A stretch of DNA of 64,000 bases. Origin: Idiomarina sp. (GTDB taxonomy: Bacteria; Pseudomonadota; Gammaproteobacteria; Enterobacterales; Alteromonadaceae). The DNA is taken from contig JAFIFP010000014.1 in the NCBI GenBank assembly GCA_020831965.1, forward strand, positions 248,001-312,000, given 5' to 3'. The position numbers and the translations under genes are program-made. The notes beneath the pieces were generated by a model. The model made no database searches, was not told the origin of the DNA, and was given only the letters and a program-made list of their open reading frames with translations. Every line of letters begins with the position of its first letter. Within the stretch, counting starts at the first letter, position 1. Below are positions 20,234 through 29,017 of this stretch, piece by piece.

Positions 20234-21225
20234 GATGCATTCTCCTTCACCGAAATAGGGTAGTGACAGTAGAGTTGATGTTTTCCTACCTGCTCAAGCT
20301 CTGGGCGTTGCACACATTTACGCTGCGCGTTTGGACAGCGAGGGCCTAAGCGGCAGCCGATGGGCATGTGCTGCAAGGTGGGCTCAAGGCCCGCTAGGGT
20401 GGCGAGCTTTTGTCGTGGCTTCAGACGCTCCGATTGAAACAAGGAGGTGTATGACAGCGCATCCGTATAAGGATGCTGTGGCGTTGTGAGCATACTTTGC
20501 AGCGGACCACTTTCCATGACTTGGCCACAATAAATTGTCGTGATGCGTGACGTCTCGGGCATGATGGTAGCGAGATCTTGTGTGATCATGAGGATGGACA
20601 TCTGATAGCGAGCATGAAGTTGTGCGAGCAACTTGTAGATTTGCGCCCGCATCACGGGCTCCATGGTCGTAGTGGGTTCATCAGCAATGAGCAGATAAGG
20701 ACGGTGAGCCAAGGCGGTAGCGATCATCACCTTTTGCGCAACACCATCAGATAATTCAAAAGGGTAGGACGCGAGCACATCTTGGTGGTCACGAATTCCC
20801 ATGCGCACGAGCAGTTGCGCTGCATATTTATCACGCGCGGCGCGGCGCTGAAAAAATGGCACATCCAAATCAGCGGCTGGAATCGCTTCCCGCAGTTGTT
20901 CGATGACCGTAGCGTTTGGGTCGAGGTAAGCGATGGGATCTTGAAAGATCATCGCAATATCTACACCGATAATTTCTCGCCGCTGTTTGGCTGTGAGGTT
21001 CAGTAAATCGGTGCCCCGAAACCAGAGTCGATCGGCTTGAATACGCCAGTTCGAGTTGACAAAGCCCATGATCGCGCGCGCAACAAGACTTTTGCCTGAG
21101 CCTGACTCACCCACTAAAGTGTGGATCTCGCCCTCAGCGACCTGCAACGAAACGCGATCGAGCACACGTACCTCGCCTTGTGGCGTATCTGCGAAAATAG
21201 TCAGGTTACGAATATCCAATAGCAT
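20230..21225 (-). CDS. sapD: peptide ABC transporter ATP-binding protein SapD
   Basis: A 331-residue ABC ATPase with the oligopeptide-transporter C-terminal extension. It has Walker A GESGSGKSLVARAIMG near residue 38, a signature region reading LSDGVAQKVMIATAL, Walker B LLIADEPTTTMEP and the Cys-rich C-terminus (CRLGPRCPNAQRKCVQRPEL...LYCHYP), which could hold an Fe-S cluster as in DppD-type subunits. The ATG at 21225 lies 1 bp past the sapC stop; the longer in-frame start at 21270 lies inside sapC. Confidence 0.9.
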   Translation of the reverse strand: MLLDIRNLTIFADTPQGEVRVLDRVSLQVAEGEIHTLVGESGSGKSLVARAIMGFVNSNWRIQADRLWFRGTDLLNLTAKQRREIIGVDIAMIFQDPIAYLDPNATVIEQLREAIPAADLDVPFFQRRAARDKYAAQLLVRMGIRDHQDVLASYPFELSDGVAQKVMIATALAHRPYLLIADEPTTTMEPVMRAQIYKLLAQLHARYQMSILMITQDLATIMPETSRITTIYCGQVMESGPLQSMLTTPQHPYTDALSYTSLFQSERLKPRQKLATLAGLEPTLQHMPIGCRLGPRCPNAQRKCVQRPELEQVGKHQLYCHYPISVKENAS

Positions 21226-21226
21226 A

Positions 21227-22120
21227 TTAGCGACCCATTCGATGTTGTAGTGCAGACCGTAAGGTTTCACCCACGATATTCACGCTAATTAAGGTAATGA
21301 AAAGGGCAAGCCCTGGCAGTGCCATCACCCACGGAGAGTTGTATGCAACCTCAAGGCTTTGCGCCAACATAGAGCCCCATTCTGGAGCTGGGGGCTGGGC
21401 GCCAAGTCTTAAAAAGCCGAGTGCAGCAATGTCGAGAATCGCCGCCGACAAGCCAATGGTAAGCTGCACGACTAAAACCTTTACGCTATTGGGCAATACA
21501 ACGCGTACCATGAGATAGAGCGCGCTTACGCCGTTGAGCTTACTTGCTACCACATAATCTTTCTTTAACTCATCAACAACGGCATTTCTTGTGACATGCA
21601 GAAACTGAGGGATCAACGCGAGTCCAATTGCAAAAAGGGCATTCATTAGCCCTGGACCCAAGATCGCGACAATCACTAAGGCGAGCAGAAGTGATGGAAT
21701 AGACAGCAATACGTCGAGTAAGTGTTTTAGCGTAGAGCTTTTCACACCAGCCGTGAGAGCCGCGGCAGCACCGATAAACATCCCGACAATCGCCGCTAAG
21801 CAGACAACTAATAGCGGCAGTCCAAAGGTATAGCGCGCCCCATGAATGAGTCGGCTGAGCATATCGCGGCCGAGCTCGTCGGTACCCAGCAAAAACCTTA
21901 AGTCACCGGCTTCAGACCAAGCGGGCTGCAATGAAATACTGTCGGCAAACTGTTGATTGGAGCCATAAGGCGCTATCAGCGGACCGAGGATACTGAGAAA
22001 CAGAATAAAGCACAGAATGTAGAGTGCGCCCATCGCCAGCGGATTGCGCTTGAAGTCGATCCAAACTTGCTCAAGCGGCGACGGATGGCGCTCTTCGTAA
22101 TACAGGTCATGATTGCGCAT
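21227..22120 (-). CDS. sapC: peptide ABC transporter permease SapC
   Basis: A 297-residue inner-membrane permease (DppC/OppC family) with a charged N-terminus, an N-terminal TM near residue 35 and the ABC transporter integral-membrane domain (about 95-285) with its EAA-like loop near 200. The phrase FLLGTDELGRDMLSRLIHGARYT is a family signature. The first 14 bp overlap the end of sapB, so the two permease subunits are probably translated together. Confidence 0.9.
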   Translation of the reverse strand: MRNHDLYYEERHPSPLEQVWIDFKRNPLAMGALYILCFILFLSILGPLIAPYGSNQQFADSISLQPAWSEAGDLRFLLGTDELGRDMLSRLIHGARYTFGLPLLVVCLAAIVGMFIGAAAALTAGVKSSTLKHLLDVLLSIPSLLLALVIVAILGPGLMNALFAIGLALIPQFLHVTRNAVVDELKKDYVVASKLNGVSALYLMVRVVLPNSVKVLVVQLTIGLSAAILDIAALGFLRLGAQPPAPEWGSMLAQSLEVAYNSPWVMALPGLALFITLISVNIVGETLRSALQHRMGR

Positions 22121-23135
22121 AGATTTCCTGCCTTACTTGAGGGTAACGCCATGCGTGGATCAAGCTGATGAATATATTGAACAGCAGGATGAGTGTTGCC
22201 AGTAAAACGAGACCGCCTTGAATCACTGGATAATCGCGCTCGTAAATGCTCCGTACCAACCAATTACCCAAGCCGGGCCACGAGAAAATGACTTCAGTGA
22301 TGAGCGTATTGGTCATCAAAATACTAAACGCGGTGCCGATTTGTCGTGTGACAGGCTGCATAGCGTTGGGGATGCCATGGGTCATCATAACTTCGGTGGT
22401 GGAAAGTCCACGGGCGTATGCACCTTTCATAAACTTTTTCCGGTTGACATCAATCATGGCATTCCGCGTTAAGCGGATTAGCAGTACCAGCGGCACTAGG
22501 GCTAACACGAGCACTGGCAGTATGAGGTGCTGTATCGCGCTTTGAAATGCGACGCCACGGATACTGGCGTCCGCATAAAACAAGTCGATTAAAATAGCGC
22601 CAGTCACCGGTGGAACATCTAGCAAGGGATTGATTTGCCCGGCTATTGGAAACCATTCGAGTACCACAGCGAAAATTAAGATACTCAGCTGTGCAAACCA
22701 AAATACAGGGATGGAGTAGCCCGACAGGCTTAAAGCGGTAATCGCGTGGTCGATTGGCCGTTTGTAATTCATTGCCGCGATAATACCCAAGGGAGGTCCA
22801 AGTAGTAAGGCGAGTCCCATGGAAAGGAAAGTCAATTCAAGGGTCGCTGGAAAACGTAGGCGAAATTCTTCCCATACCGGTTGTGCATCTTGCAGTGACA
22901 CGCCCCAGTCCCCGCGAGCGAGGTGTTGCACATAGCGGACATATTGCACTGGGATACTGCGGTCAAAGCCTCGCGTTTCGCGCACCTGCTCATAGGTCGG
23001 ATGTTCAGCACTTATGCCACTGCTGTTCGTGACAGGGTCACCCGGGAAGCCATAAGTTAGCGAGAACGACAGCACCGACAACAAAATCAGCGTAATAATG
23101 AGCAGACTAAGTTGGCGAAGAATGACGCGACTCAT
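22107..23135 (-). CDS. sapB: peptide ABC transporter permease SapB
   Basis: A 342-residue inner-membrane permease of the DppB/OppB family, partner of SapC. It starts with a hydrophobic helix (LLIITLILLSVLSFSLTYGFPGDP) typical of the family, followed by a periplasmic region and five further hydrophobic segments. The conserved cytosolic loop (YARGLSTTEVMMTHGIPNAM, near 255) meets the ATPases. It overlaps sapA by 4 bp and sapC by 14 bp. Confidence 0.9.
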   Translation of the reverse strand: MSRVILRQLSLLIITLILLSVLSFSLTYGFPGDPVTNSSGISAEHPTYEQVRETRGFDRSIPVQYVRYVQHLARGDWGVSLQDAQPVWEEFRLRFPATLELTFLSMGLALLLGPPLGIIAAMNYKRPIDHAITALSLSGYSIPVFWFAQLSILIFAVVLEWFPIAGQINPLLDVPPVTGAILIDLFYADASIRGVAFQSAIQHLILPVLVLALVPLVLLIRLTRNAMIDVNRKKFMKGAYARGLSTTEVMMTHGIPNAMQPVTRQIGTAFSILMTNTLITEVIFSWPGLGNWLVRSIYERDYPVIQGGLVLLATLILLFNIFISLIHAWRYPQVRQEIYAQS

Positions 23136-24766
23136 AAGGCGTCCTTCGTTTCTGGTGATTGTTGCAGGCGATAGGCTGGATAAAGCCGAATTCCGCCATA
23201 AGCCGGCGGTTTGATCCCTTGCACGTGATTGAGAGTGGCCTGAAAGCGTTGTGAGTGTGCCAGAGGTAGCAGTGGTACTTGCTCAGCAAGTAAGGTTTGC
23301 GCTAAGGCGTAGTAAGCCATTCGCTCCTCGGTATCGGTCGTCCGAATTGCAGCTTGCACAAGCTCATCAAATTGAGGGTTACACCATTGTGCGCGGTTGC
23401 TGCCTGACTCTTTGGCTGCGCACGTGAGTAATGGGCGAAAGAAATTGTCTGGATCCGCATGATCAGCGGACCAGCCTATTAACACACTGTCGTGGAGGCC
23501 TGCGGCGAGGTGTCGTCGGAACGTGCTCCACTCATAGGAAACGATAGTGGCATTGACACCAACATCAGCGAGATTCGATTGCATCAATTCGGCCATGACT
23601 CGCGCATTTGGATTGTAGGCCCGTTGTACCGGTAAGGCCCACAGGCTCATCGTAAAACCGTCAGGTAATCCGGCTTCTGCTAATAACTCGCGAGCACGCT
23701 CAGGATCGTAATGGAATGCATCAGACATCGGGGTGTGTGCCCAAGATGTCGCCGGCAGAATGCTATCAGCCATAGTGGCGTGGCCAAAGTATACAGTGCG
23801 TAGCAAGGCTTCTCGATCAATGGCATGAGCTAATGCTTGGCGTACTCGTGGGTCATCAAAAGGCTCACGCTCTGTATTAAAGGCCCAAAATGCCGTATTC
23901 GGACTCGTCGCTTGCTGCAGCGTAATGTCTTCACGAGCTTCTAACCAAGCGATATCACGTGCAGGTGGATAAGGACTGACATCGCAATCGCGCGTCAAGA
24001 GCATCAACATCCGTTTATGATCACTGGGGGTAATTCGAAAGACGAGCTGCTCGGTCTGTGCTTGGCCTTGCCAATAGTCTTTATGGCGTTCTAGCCGCAC
24101 TGCCACGTCACGACGAAAGTGCCCGAACTTAAACGGCCCTGTACCGATAGGGCGCACATCAATGAGCTCTGGTGTGCCGGCCTGTAGTTCTTGTTGTGCA
24201 TATTCTGCCGAAAGAATAACGGCAAAATCCGACGCTAAAGTGGCTAAAAAAGAACTGTCAGGCTCCTTCAACTCAATTTCAACTTGGTGTGGCCCAATGG
24301 CTTCAACCCGAGTAATCAGCTGATTGAGCCCCGTTGCCGAAAAGAATGGATAGATGCCGCCAGACACAGCAAAGAATGGATGCTCAGTATCGAGCCAGCG
24401 ATTAAAGCTGAAAACAACATCTTGGGCATTGAAGTTGCGTGATGGCACAAAATAGTCGGTTTCATGAAAGGTCACGTCACTGCGCAGAAAAAAGGTGTAC
24501 CGCAGTCCGTCGGGAGAGGCGCGCCAGCGCTCTGCAAGTGCGGGTCGAAAGCGGTGCTCATCTTCATCGTAATCGATCAGTCGGTCGTAGAGCTGTGCCG
24601 CGGTCATATCGAGCGTAGTGCCGGAAGTCACAAGTTGGGGATTAAAAGACTCGGGATTGCCCTCGGAACAATAGAGCAGACCGTCTGCGGACGCAGGTAG
24701 ATCAGGCTGACAGCCGGCAAGCAAAAGGCTCACCGGTGCGAGCAGCTTCAGCAATTTATGCGTCAC
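23132..24766 (-). CDS. sapA: peptide-binding protein SapA, predicted lipoprotein
   Basis: A 544-residue substrate-binding protein of the SBP_bac_5 (peptide/nickel) family, feeding the SapBCDF transporter. The signal peptide ends in LLLAGC with a lipobox Cys near residue 19, so it is probably membrane-anchored, unlike the soluble E. coli SapA. The family motifs VVFSFNRWLD and TGPFKFGHFRRD are visible. I prefer the GTG at 24766 because GGAAG sits 9 bp upstream; the GTG at 24775 would have that site directly against it. Either way its start lies within pspF, so pspF and sapA are coupled. Confidence 0.87.
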   Translation of the reverse strand: MTHKLLKLLAPVSLLLAGCQPDLPASADGLLYCSEGNPESFNPQLVTSGTTLDMTAAQLYDRLIDYDEDEHRFRPALAERWRASPDGLRYTFFLRSDVTFHETDYFVPSRNFNAQDVVFSFNRWLDTEHPFFAVSGGIYPFFSATGLNQLITRVEAIGPHQVEIELKEPDSSFLATLASDFAVILSAEYAQQELQAGTPELIDVRPIGTGPFKFGHFRRDVAVRLERHKDYWQGQAQTEQLVFRITPSDHKRMLMLLTRDCDVSPYPPARDIAWLEAREDITLQQATSPNTAFWAFNTEREPFDDPRVRQALAHAIDREALLRTVYFGHATMADSILPATSWAHTPMSDAFHYDPERARELLAEAGLPDGFTMSLWALPVQRAYNPNARVMAELMQSNLADVGVNATIVSYEWSTFRRHLAAGLHDSVLIGWSADHADPDNFFRPLLTCAAKESGSNRAQWCNPQFDELVQAAIRTTDTEERMAYYALAQTLLAEQVPLLPLAHSQRFQATLNHVQGIKPPAYGGIRLYPAYRLQQSPETKDAL

Positions 24767-25865
24767 GAAGCCCACCTTCCAATAATTGATACTTCTTTAA
24801 GTAACCCCGTAACTGATGATAGGTGAGTCCAAGCAATTCAGCCGTTTTCTTTTGGTTAAACTGACATTCAGCAAGTGCGTCGTTAATAATGCGGACTTCA
24901 AATTCTTGACTGAGCTCCTTGAAGTCACAAGGTGCCTTAAAGTCAGGCATAGGAAATCCATGAGATGTTGCTGCTTGTGCTGCACCATTCGTTACACTTG
25001 CGTCGGAAGTTCCGGTCTCTTTTGCCACTGGTGTGGCGTTGCGTTCTGGTACTGCTACCTTACGGAAGGTATCTTGCGGTCGCCACGGGCTTTCAAAGGG
25101 GTCGATGACAATTTCGTGAACGGGCAACTGATCATTATTCACACGATAAACGCTACGTTCGACGACGTTCTTTAACTCGCGAACGTTACCCGGCCAATGA
25201 TACTCGAGTAATGTAGCTTTGGCCTTGGTAGTAAAGCCAGGGAAACAATCGAGCTTGAGTTCACGAGCCATTTGAATTGCGAAATGCTCCGCCAGCACCA
25301 TGATATCTTCTTGGCGTTCACGCAGAGGCGGCAGGGTGATTACATCGAAGGCAAGACGATCGAGTAGATCTGCACGAAATTCACGACGCTCAGCCAAAGT
25401 TGGGAGATCCTCATTAGTCGCTGCAATGAGTCGCACATCCGTAGACACGGTTTTGCTGCCACCGACACGCTCAAACTCGCCGTACTCAATAACACGTAAC
25501 AGTTTTTCTTGCACTAATGCCGAGGTATTCGCGAGTTCATCGAGGAAGAGAGTACCGTTGTGTGCGCGTTCAAAGCGACCTTCGTGCTTTTTGCTGGCAC
25601 CGGTAAAGGCGCCTGCTTCATGACCAAAGAGTTCACTTTCCAAAAGATTCTCGTTGAGCGCAGCACAGTTCAGTTTTAAGTAAGGCTGATCCCAACGACG
25701 AGAAAGGTAGTGAAGACGCTGTGCAATGAGCTCTTTACCTGTTCCACGTTCCCCGATAATTAACACCGGTTTATCCATGGGAGCAGCGCGCGAGACGTGT
25801 TCCAGAACCTCTACAAAGCTGTTAGATTGACCGATTAGATTGTCGTTGTCTCGGAACCGATTCAT
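24756..25865 (-). CDS. pspF: phage shock protein operon transcriptional activator PspF
   Basis: A 369-residue sigma-54-dependent activator lacking a sensory N-terminal domain, as PspF does. It has Walker A GERGTGKELIA near residue 38, the sigma-54 contact motif GAFTGA near 85, Walker B GTLFLDELANT (the second acid is kept) and a Fis-type helix-turn-helix at the C-terminus (NQKKTAELLGLTYHQLRGYLKK). A linker of about 50 residues separates the AAA+ and HTH domains, longer than in E. coli PspF (about 325 residues). It is divergent from pspA, which it should activate, and heads the sap genes. Confidence 0.94.
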   Translation of the reverse strand: MNRFRDNDNLIGQSNSFVEVLEHVSRAAPMDKPVLIIGERGTGKELIAQRLHYLSRRWDQPYLKLNCAALNENLLESELFGHEAGAFTGASKKHEGRFERAHNGTLFLDELANTSALVQEKLLRVIEYGEFERVGGSKTVSTDVRLIAATNEDLPTLAERREFRADLLDRLAFDVITLPPLRERQEDIMVLAEHFAIQMARELKLDCFPGFTTKAKATLLEYHWPGNVRELKNVVERSVYRVNNDQLPVHEIVIDPFESPWRPQDTFRKVAVPERNATPVAKETGTSDASVTNGAAQAATSHGFPMPDFKAPCDFKELSQEFEVRIINDALAECQFNQKKTAELLGLTYHQLRGYLKKYQLLEGGLRDA

Positions 25866-25963
25866 ATTTCTGGCTCTTAAGTGGCGAATTTGGCTAATTG
25901 TTAGTGTATTTGTTTACCACAGGATTCGCACTACTTTTTATGTCTTATATTTAAAATATATTA

Positions 25964-25976
25964 AATCAATGACTTA
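25964..25976 (+). promoter_or_regulatory. IHF binding site upstream of pspA
   Basis: AATCAATGACTTA matches the IHF consensus WATCAANNNNTTR at every position. It lies about 17 bp upstream of the -24 element, in an AT-rich stretch, the placement expected for IHF bending that brings PspF to the sigma-54 polymerase. Confidence 0.65.
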
Positions 25977-25992
25977 TGGGTTTTGTTCAAGT

Positions 25993-26008
25993 TGGCCTGC
26001 ATCTTGAA
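25993..26008 (+). promoter_or_regulatory. sigma-54 promoter of pspA
   Basis: TGGCCTGCATCTTGAA has the -24 GG and -12 G at the correct spacing for the sigma-54 consensus TGGCACG-N4-TTGC, with A instead of C in the -12 GC. It lies 47 bp before pspA, next to an IHF site and divergent pspF. Confidence 0.65.
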
Positions 26009-26054
26009 TAACCCTTTGTGGAAGCATTATTAAAGTCATTGTGAGGTACATATT

Positions 26055-26747
26055 ATGGGTATTTTTTCACGCTTTTCAGATATCGTAAACGCAAACTTAA
26101 ATGCGTTATTGGACAAGGCTGAAGATCCGCAGAAGATGGTCCGCCTGATTATTCAGGAAATGGAGGACACTCTCGTTGAGGTCCGTTCGGTTTCTGCAAA
26201 GACTCTTGCTGAGAAAAAGGAACTGACTCGTCAGCTCACGCGCCTCGAGTCTGAAGTTGAGGAATGGAACAAACGTGCTGAGCTTGCCATTAGTAAAGAG
26301 CGTGAAGATTTAGCGCGTTCGGCCCTAGTGGAAAAGAACAAGCTACTCGATGCCATTGAAAGTATTACGAAAGAAATCGAGCGCATCGATTTGCAAGTGG
26401 AGCGTTTGTCTGGCGAAATTGGCCAGCTGCAAGAAAAACTGAGTGACGCGAAAGCCCGCCAGAAATCTATTGTTATGCGGGAACGCACGGTAAGCTCGCG
26501 TTTGAATGTAAAGCGCACGCTAGACAGCTCTAAAGTAGACGACGCGCTGATGAAGTTCGACCGTTATGAAGCGAAGATTGATGACCTTGAGTCGCAAGTT
26601 GACGCTTATGACCTTGGTAAACGCTCGCTTGCGGATGAATTCCGTGCGCTTGAGAACGAGTCTCAGGTCGATGCCGAACTGGAAGCATTGAAGTCACGCG
26701 TTAATCAAACGGGTGAGAAAGCTAAAGCACCGAAGAATAAATCCTAA
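26055..26747 (+). CDS. pspA: phage shock protein A
   Basis: A 230-residue PspA/IM30 (ESCRT-III-like) protein that binds stressed inner membrane and, when idle, inhibits PspF. The N-terminal amphipathic helix (MGIFSRFSDIVNANLNALL) is followed by long coiled coils through residue 220, with the conserved DPQKMVRLIIQEME near 25. The protein ends in a basic KAKAPKNKS tail. It is first of pspABC, behind the sigma-54 promoter. Confidence 0.96.
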   Translation: MGIFSRFSDIVNANLNALLDKAEDPQKMVRLIIQEMEDTLVEVRSVSAKTLAEKKELTRQLTRLESEVEEWNKRAELAISKEREDLARSALVEKNKLLDAIESITKEIERIDLQVERLSGEIGQLQEKLSDAKARQKSIVMRERTVSSRLNVKRTLDSSKVDDALMKFDRYEAKIDDLESQVDAYDLGKRSLADEFRALENESQVDAELEALKSRVNQTGEKAKAPKNKS

Positions 26748-26761
26748 AAAAGGAGTGATTC

Positions 26762-27010
26762 ATGAATGTTGATATGGCTGCTCTCGGATTCTTTGTGACG
26801 GCACCAATTATCTTGTTCGTTCTCTTTGTTGCTCCGATTTGGGTGATTCTGCACTATCGGAGCAAGAACAAGATAAAGGAAGGTTTGTCAGCTCAGGACG
26901 CGGAGCAATTCCGCGCCTTGGTTGATAAAGCTGAATCAATGCGCGAGCGAATTAAAACACTTGAAGACATTTTGGATGCCGAACATCCAAGCTGGCGCAA
27001 GTACGAATAG
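26762..27010 (+). CDS. pspB: phage shock protein B
   Basis: An 82-residue inner-membrane protein that works with PspC to relieve PspA inhibition of PspF. One transmembrane helix (about 8-31) is followed by a basic stretch and a coiled coil (AEQFRALVDKAESMRERIKTLEDILDAE) and the WRKYE ending common in PspB. An AAAGGAG ribosome site precedes the ATG; the gap from pspA is 14 bp. Confidence 0.94.
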   Translation: MNVDMAALGFFVTAPIILFVLFVAPIWVILHYRSKNKIKEGLSAQDAEQFRALVDKAESMRERIKTLEDILDAEHPSWRKYE

Positions 27011-27027
27011 CGGAGAAGGAGAGGGTG

Positions 27028-27459
27028 ATGCATGAACGTCAGAAAGAACTCTTTCGTGATCCGGTAAAAGGTAAGCTCGGTGGTGTGTGTGCTGGACTTG
27101 CTGAGCGGTTTGGTTGGGAACTGTGGGTGGTCCGGATTATTGCAATTACCTGTCTGGTCTTTGCGGCTAAGTTTGCCATCGTAGCTTATATCGCAGCTTG
27201 GATTTTTATCGATAAAAAACCAGCGCAGAGCTTGACGCACTCGAAGTCGGCTGTTCGCGAAGAGACCCGAATCGAACGCACTCGTGATGGGCGAACCATC
27301 GAAGTGAAAACTCGAGTGTGGGAAGCCGGTAAACCACCCAAGCAAGCATTGAAAGATTTAGTGGACGAATTTAATTGTATGGAGTCGTCACTTCGGTCGA
27401 TGGAACGCTATGTCACGTCCTCCGAATTTAGAGTTAAACAAGAAATAAGTCGTCTTTAA
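27028..27459 (+). CDS. pspC: phage shock protein C
   Basis: A 143-residue PspC-domain membrane protein. The motif RDPVKGKLGGVCAGLAERFGWELWVVRI near residues 10-40 and a transmembrane helix (about 42-65) ending in WIFIDKK are diagnostic; the C-terminal part is cytosolic or periplasmic and ends in a region resembling the leucine-zipper tail (CMESSLRSMERYVTSSEFRVKQE). I chose the ATG at 27028; the GTG at 27025 is part of the AAGGAGAGG ribosome site. It ends the psp operon before a terminator; pspD, pspE and pspG are absent. Confidence 0.93.
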   Translation: MHERQKELFRDPVKGKLGGVCAGLAERFGWELWVVRIIAITCLVFAAKFAIVAYIAAWIFIDKKPAQSLTHSKSAVREETRIERTRDGRTIEVKTRVWEAGKPPKQALKDLVDEFNCMESSLRSMERYVTSSEFRVKQEISRL

Positions 27460-27463
27460 ACAG

Positions 27464-27495
27464 AAAAGCTCAGCGTTTTCGCTGGGCTTTTGTTC
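27464..27495 (+). terminator. pspABC terminator
   Basis: The hairpin AAAGCTCAGC-gttttc-GCTGGGCTTT with a TTTTG tail lies just after the pspC stop. It is a normal Rho-independent terminator. Confidence 0.88.
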
Positions 27496-27649
27496 TTTCC
27501 ATAGATCCCTCTTTCGTTCACGCTCCAGCAAGAATAACGAACCCCGTAAATAATTCATTACACTCAAAGTTCTGGTCTGAGCAGCTTAGAGCATTGCTGG
27601 TCCCTTTCGCTGTCACTTAAGCTTGGGCGCAAATAATAACGATAACTAA

Positions 27650-28858
27650 ATGAGTCTTGCTATGCGTTCTAAAGAGCTATCGCGTCAGTGGCGGCCGGAA
27701 ACCATCACCATTCATGGTGGCGATGAGATCAATGATCCGCAGGGCGCTCTTGTCGCCCCCATGTACCAAACCTCAACGTTCGTATTCCCTGACGCTGAAG
27801 CAGGCGGTGCACGCTTTGCCGGCGACGCCGAGGGATACATCTATTCAAGGTTGGGAAACCCAACGACGCGTCAACTAGAGCAGCGCGTAGCCGCTTTAGA
27901 AGGTATGGAAGATGCCGCGGCTTCGGCCACGGGCATGGGCGCGGTTGCGGCTGCGACGCTCGCGTTTCTGAAAGCCGGCGATCATGTGATCGCATCGGAT
28001 GCGATATATGGCTGCAGTTATGCTCTGTTCTCTCATTTGTTTGAGCGCTTCGGCATCCAAGTGTCTTTCGTTGATATGCGTGACCCTGCAACGCTAGGAG
28101 CAGCGATTACGCCACAAACCAAGTTAGTTTTTCTGGAAACACCAGCGAACCCGCATTTGCGCATTTTAGATCTCAGCATGATCGGCAAGGTGTGTCGCAC
28201 CCACCAATTGAAAATGGTCGTTGATAATACGTTCATGACGCCACTGCTTCAGCGGCCGGGTGAATTTGGAGCGGATTTGGTGATTCACAGCGCCACCAAA
28301 TATCTTAACGGCCATGGTGATGTGGTTGCGGGTATCGTGACGGGTTCGGCTGAAGATATTCACACCATTAAGATGACCACACTGAAAGACATGGGTGCAA
28401 CGATGTCACCCCATGATGCCTGGCTCATTCTACGAGGGCTCAAAACATTAGGCATACGAATGGAACGCCATTGTGCAAATGCTTTGAAAGTTGCTGAGTT
28501 TCTGAATTCTGAGCCGGCTGTCGAGAAACTTTACTTTCCGGGCTTGGAACATCATCCAGGGCATGAGCTGATTGGCTCAGAAAAACAAATGAAGTCTGCG
28601 GGTGCAATTATTGCCTTCGACATGGCGGATGGTTATCAAGCTGCGGTGCGCTTCTTAAATCGTCTAAAAATGATTCGTCTTGCAGTCAGTTTGGGAGACG
28701 CTGAAACGCTCATACAACATCCTGCGTCGATGACTCACTCGCCGTTAACACCCGAAGCACTCCTGAAGGCTGGCATTGGTGACGGACTTGTCCGTATCTC
28801 GGTTGGTCTTGAACACGTGGATGATATTTTGGACGATCTGCGCCAAGCCCTTGCCTAA
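27650..28858 (+). CDS. megL: methionine gamma-lyase (Cys/Met metabolism PLP enzyme)
   Basis: A 402-residue PLP enzyme of the Cys/Met-metabolism family. It contains YSRLGNPTTRQLE near residue 65, the PLP lysine in SATKYLNGHGDV near 215 and ASMTHSPLTPE near 360. The segment IYGCSYALFSH near 122 has the Cys that marks methionine gamma-lyase (Cys116 in Pseudomonas putida) rather than cystathionine lyases or synthases. It would cut methionine to methanethiol, 2-oxobutyrate and ammonia. No strong ribosome site distinguishes the ATG at 27650 from that at 27662. It is a single gene between the psp operon and phhA. Confidence 0.82.
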   Translation: MSLAMRSKELSRQWRPETITIHGGDEINDPQGALVAPMYQTSTFVFPDAEAGGARFAGDAEGYIYSRLGNPTTRQLEQRVAALEGMEDAAASATGMGAVAAATLAFLKAGDHVIASDAIYGCSYALFSHLFERFGIQVSFVDMRDPATLGAAITPQTKLVFLETPANPHLRILDLSMIGKVCRTHQLKMVVDNTFMTPLLQRPGEFGADLVIHSATKYLNGHGDVVAGIVTGSAEDIHTIKMTTLKDMGATMSPHDAWLILRGLKTLGIRMERHCANALKVAEFLNSEPAVEKLYFPGLEHHPGHELIGSEKQMKSAGAIIAFDMADGYQAAVRFLNRLKMIRLAVSLGDAETLIQHPASMTHSPLTPEALLKAGIGDGLVRISVGLEHVDDILDDLRQALA

Positions 28859-29017
28859 GGTACAGCGCGTATGTTCTGTAAGCGGAAACTTTAATTGACG
28901 CTTGCAAAAAGTGACAACTGGGGTGTGGTGGAAAGTCACTGACCTTATCCATTAAGCTTAGAGTATTCAGTTGTAATTCATGCGTTTGTTAGCATGGCGA
29001 ATGAGGTAGGAAAGGGT

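Noticed and set aside
27492-27649. SAM riboswitch or MetJ box before megL
   Set aside because: I saw no AGACGTCT repeats and no recognisable SAM-riboswitch core in this region.
28877-28894. TGTAAGCGGAAACTTTAA before phhA as a TyrR box
   Set aside because: Only the left half fits; the essential C of the right half is missing.
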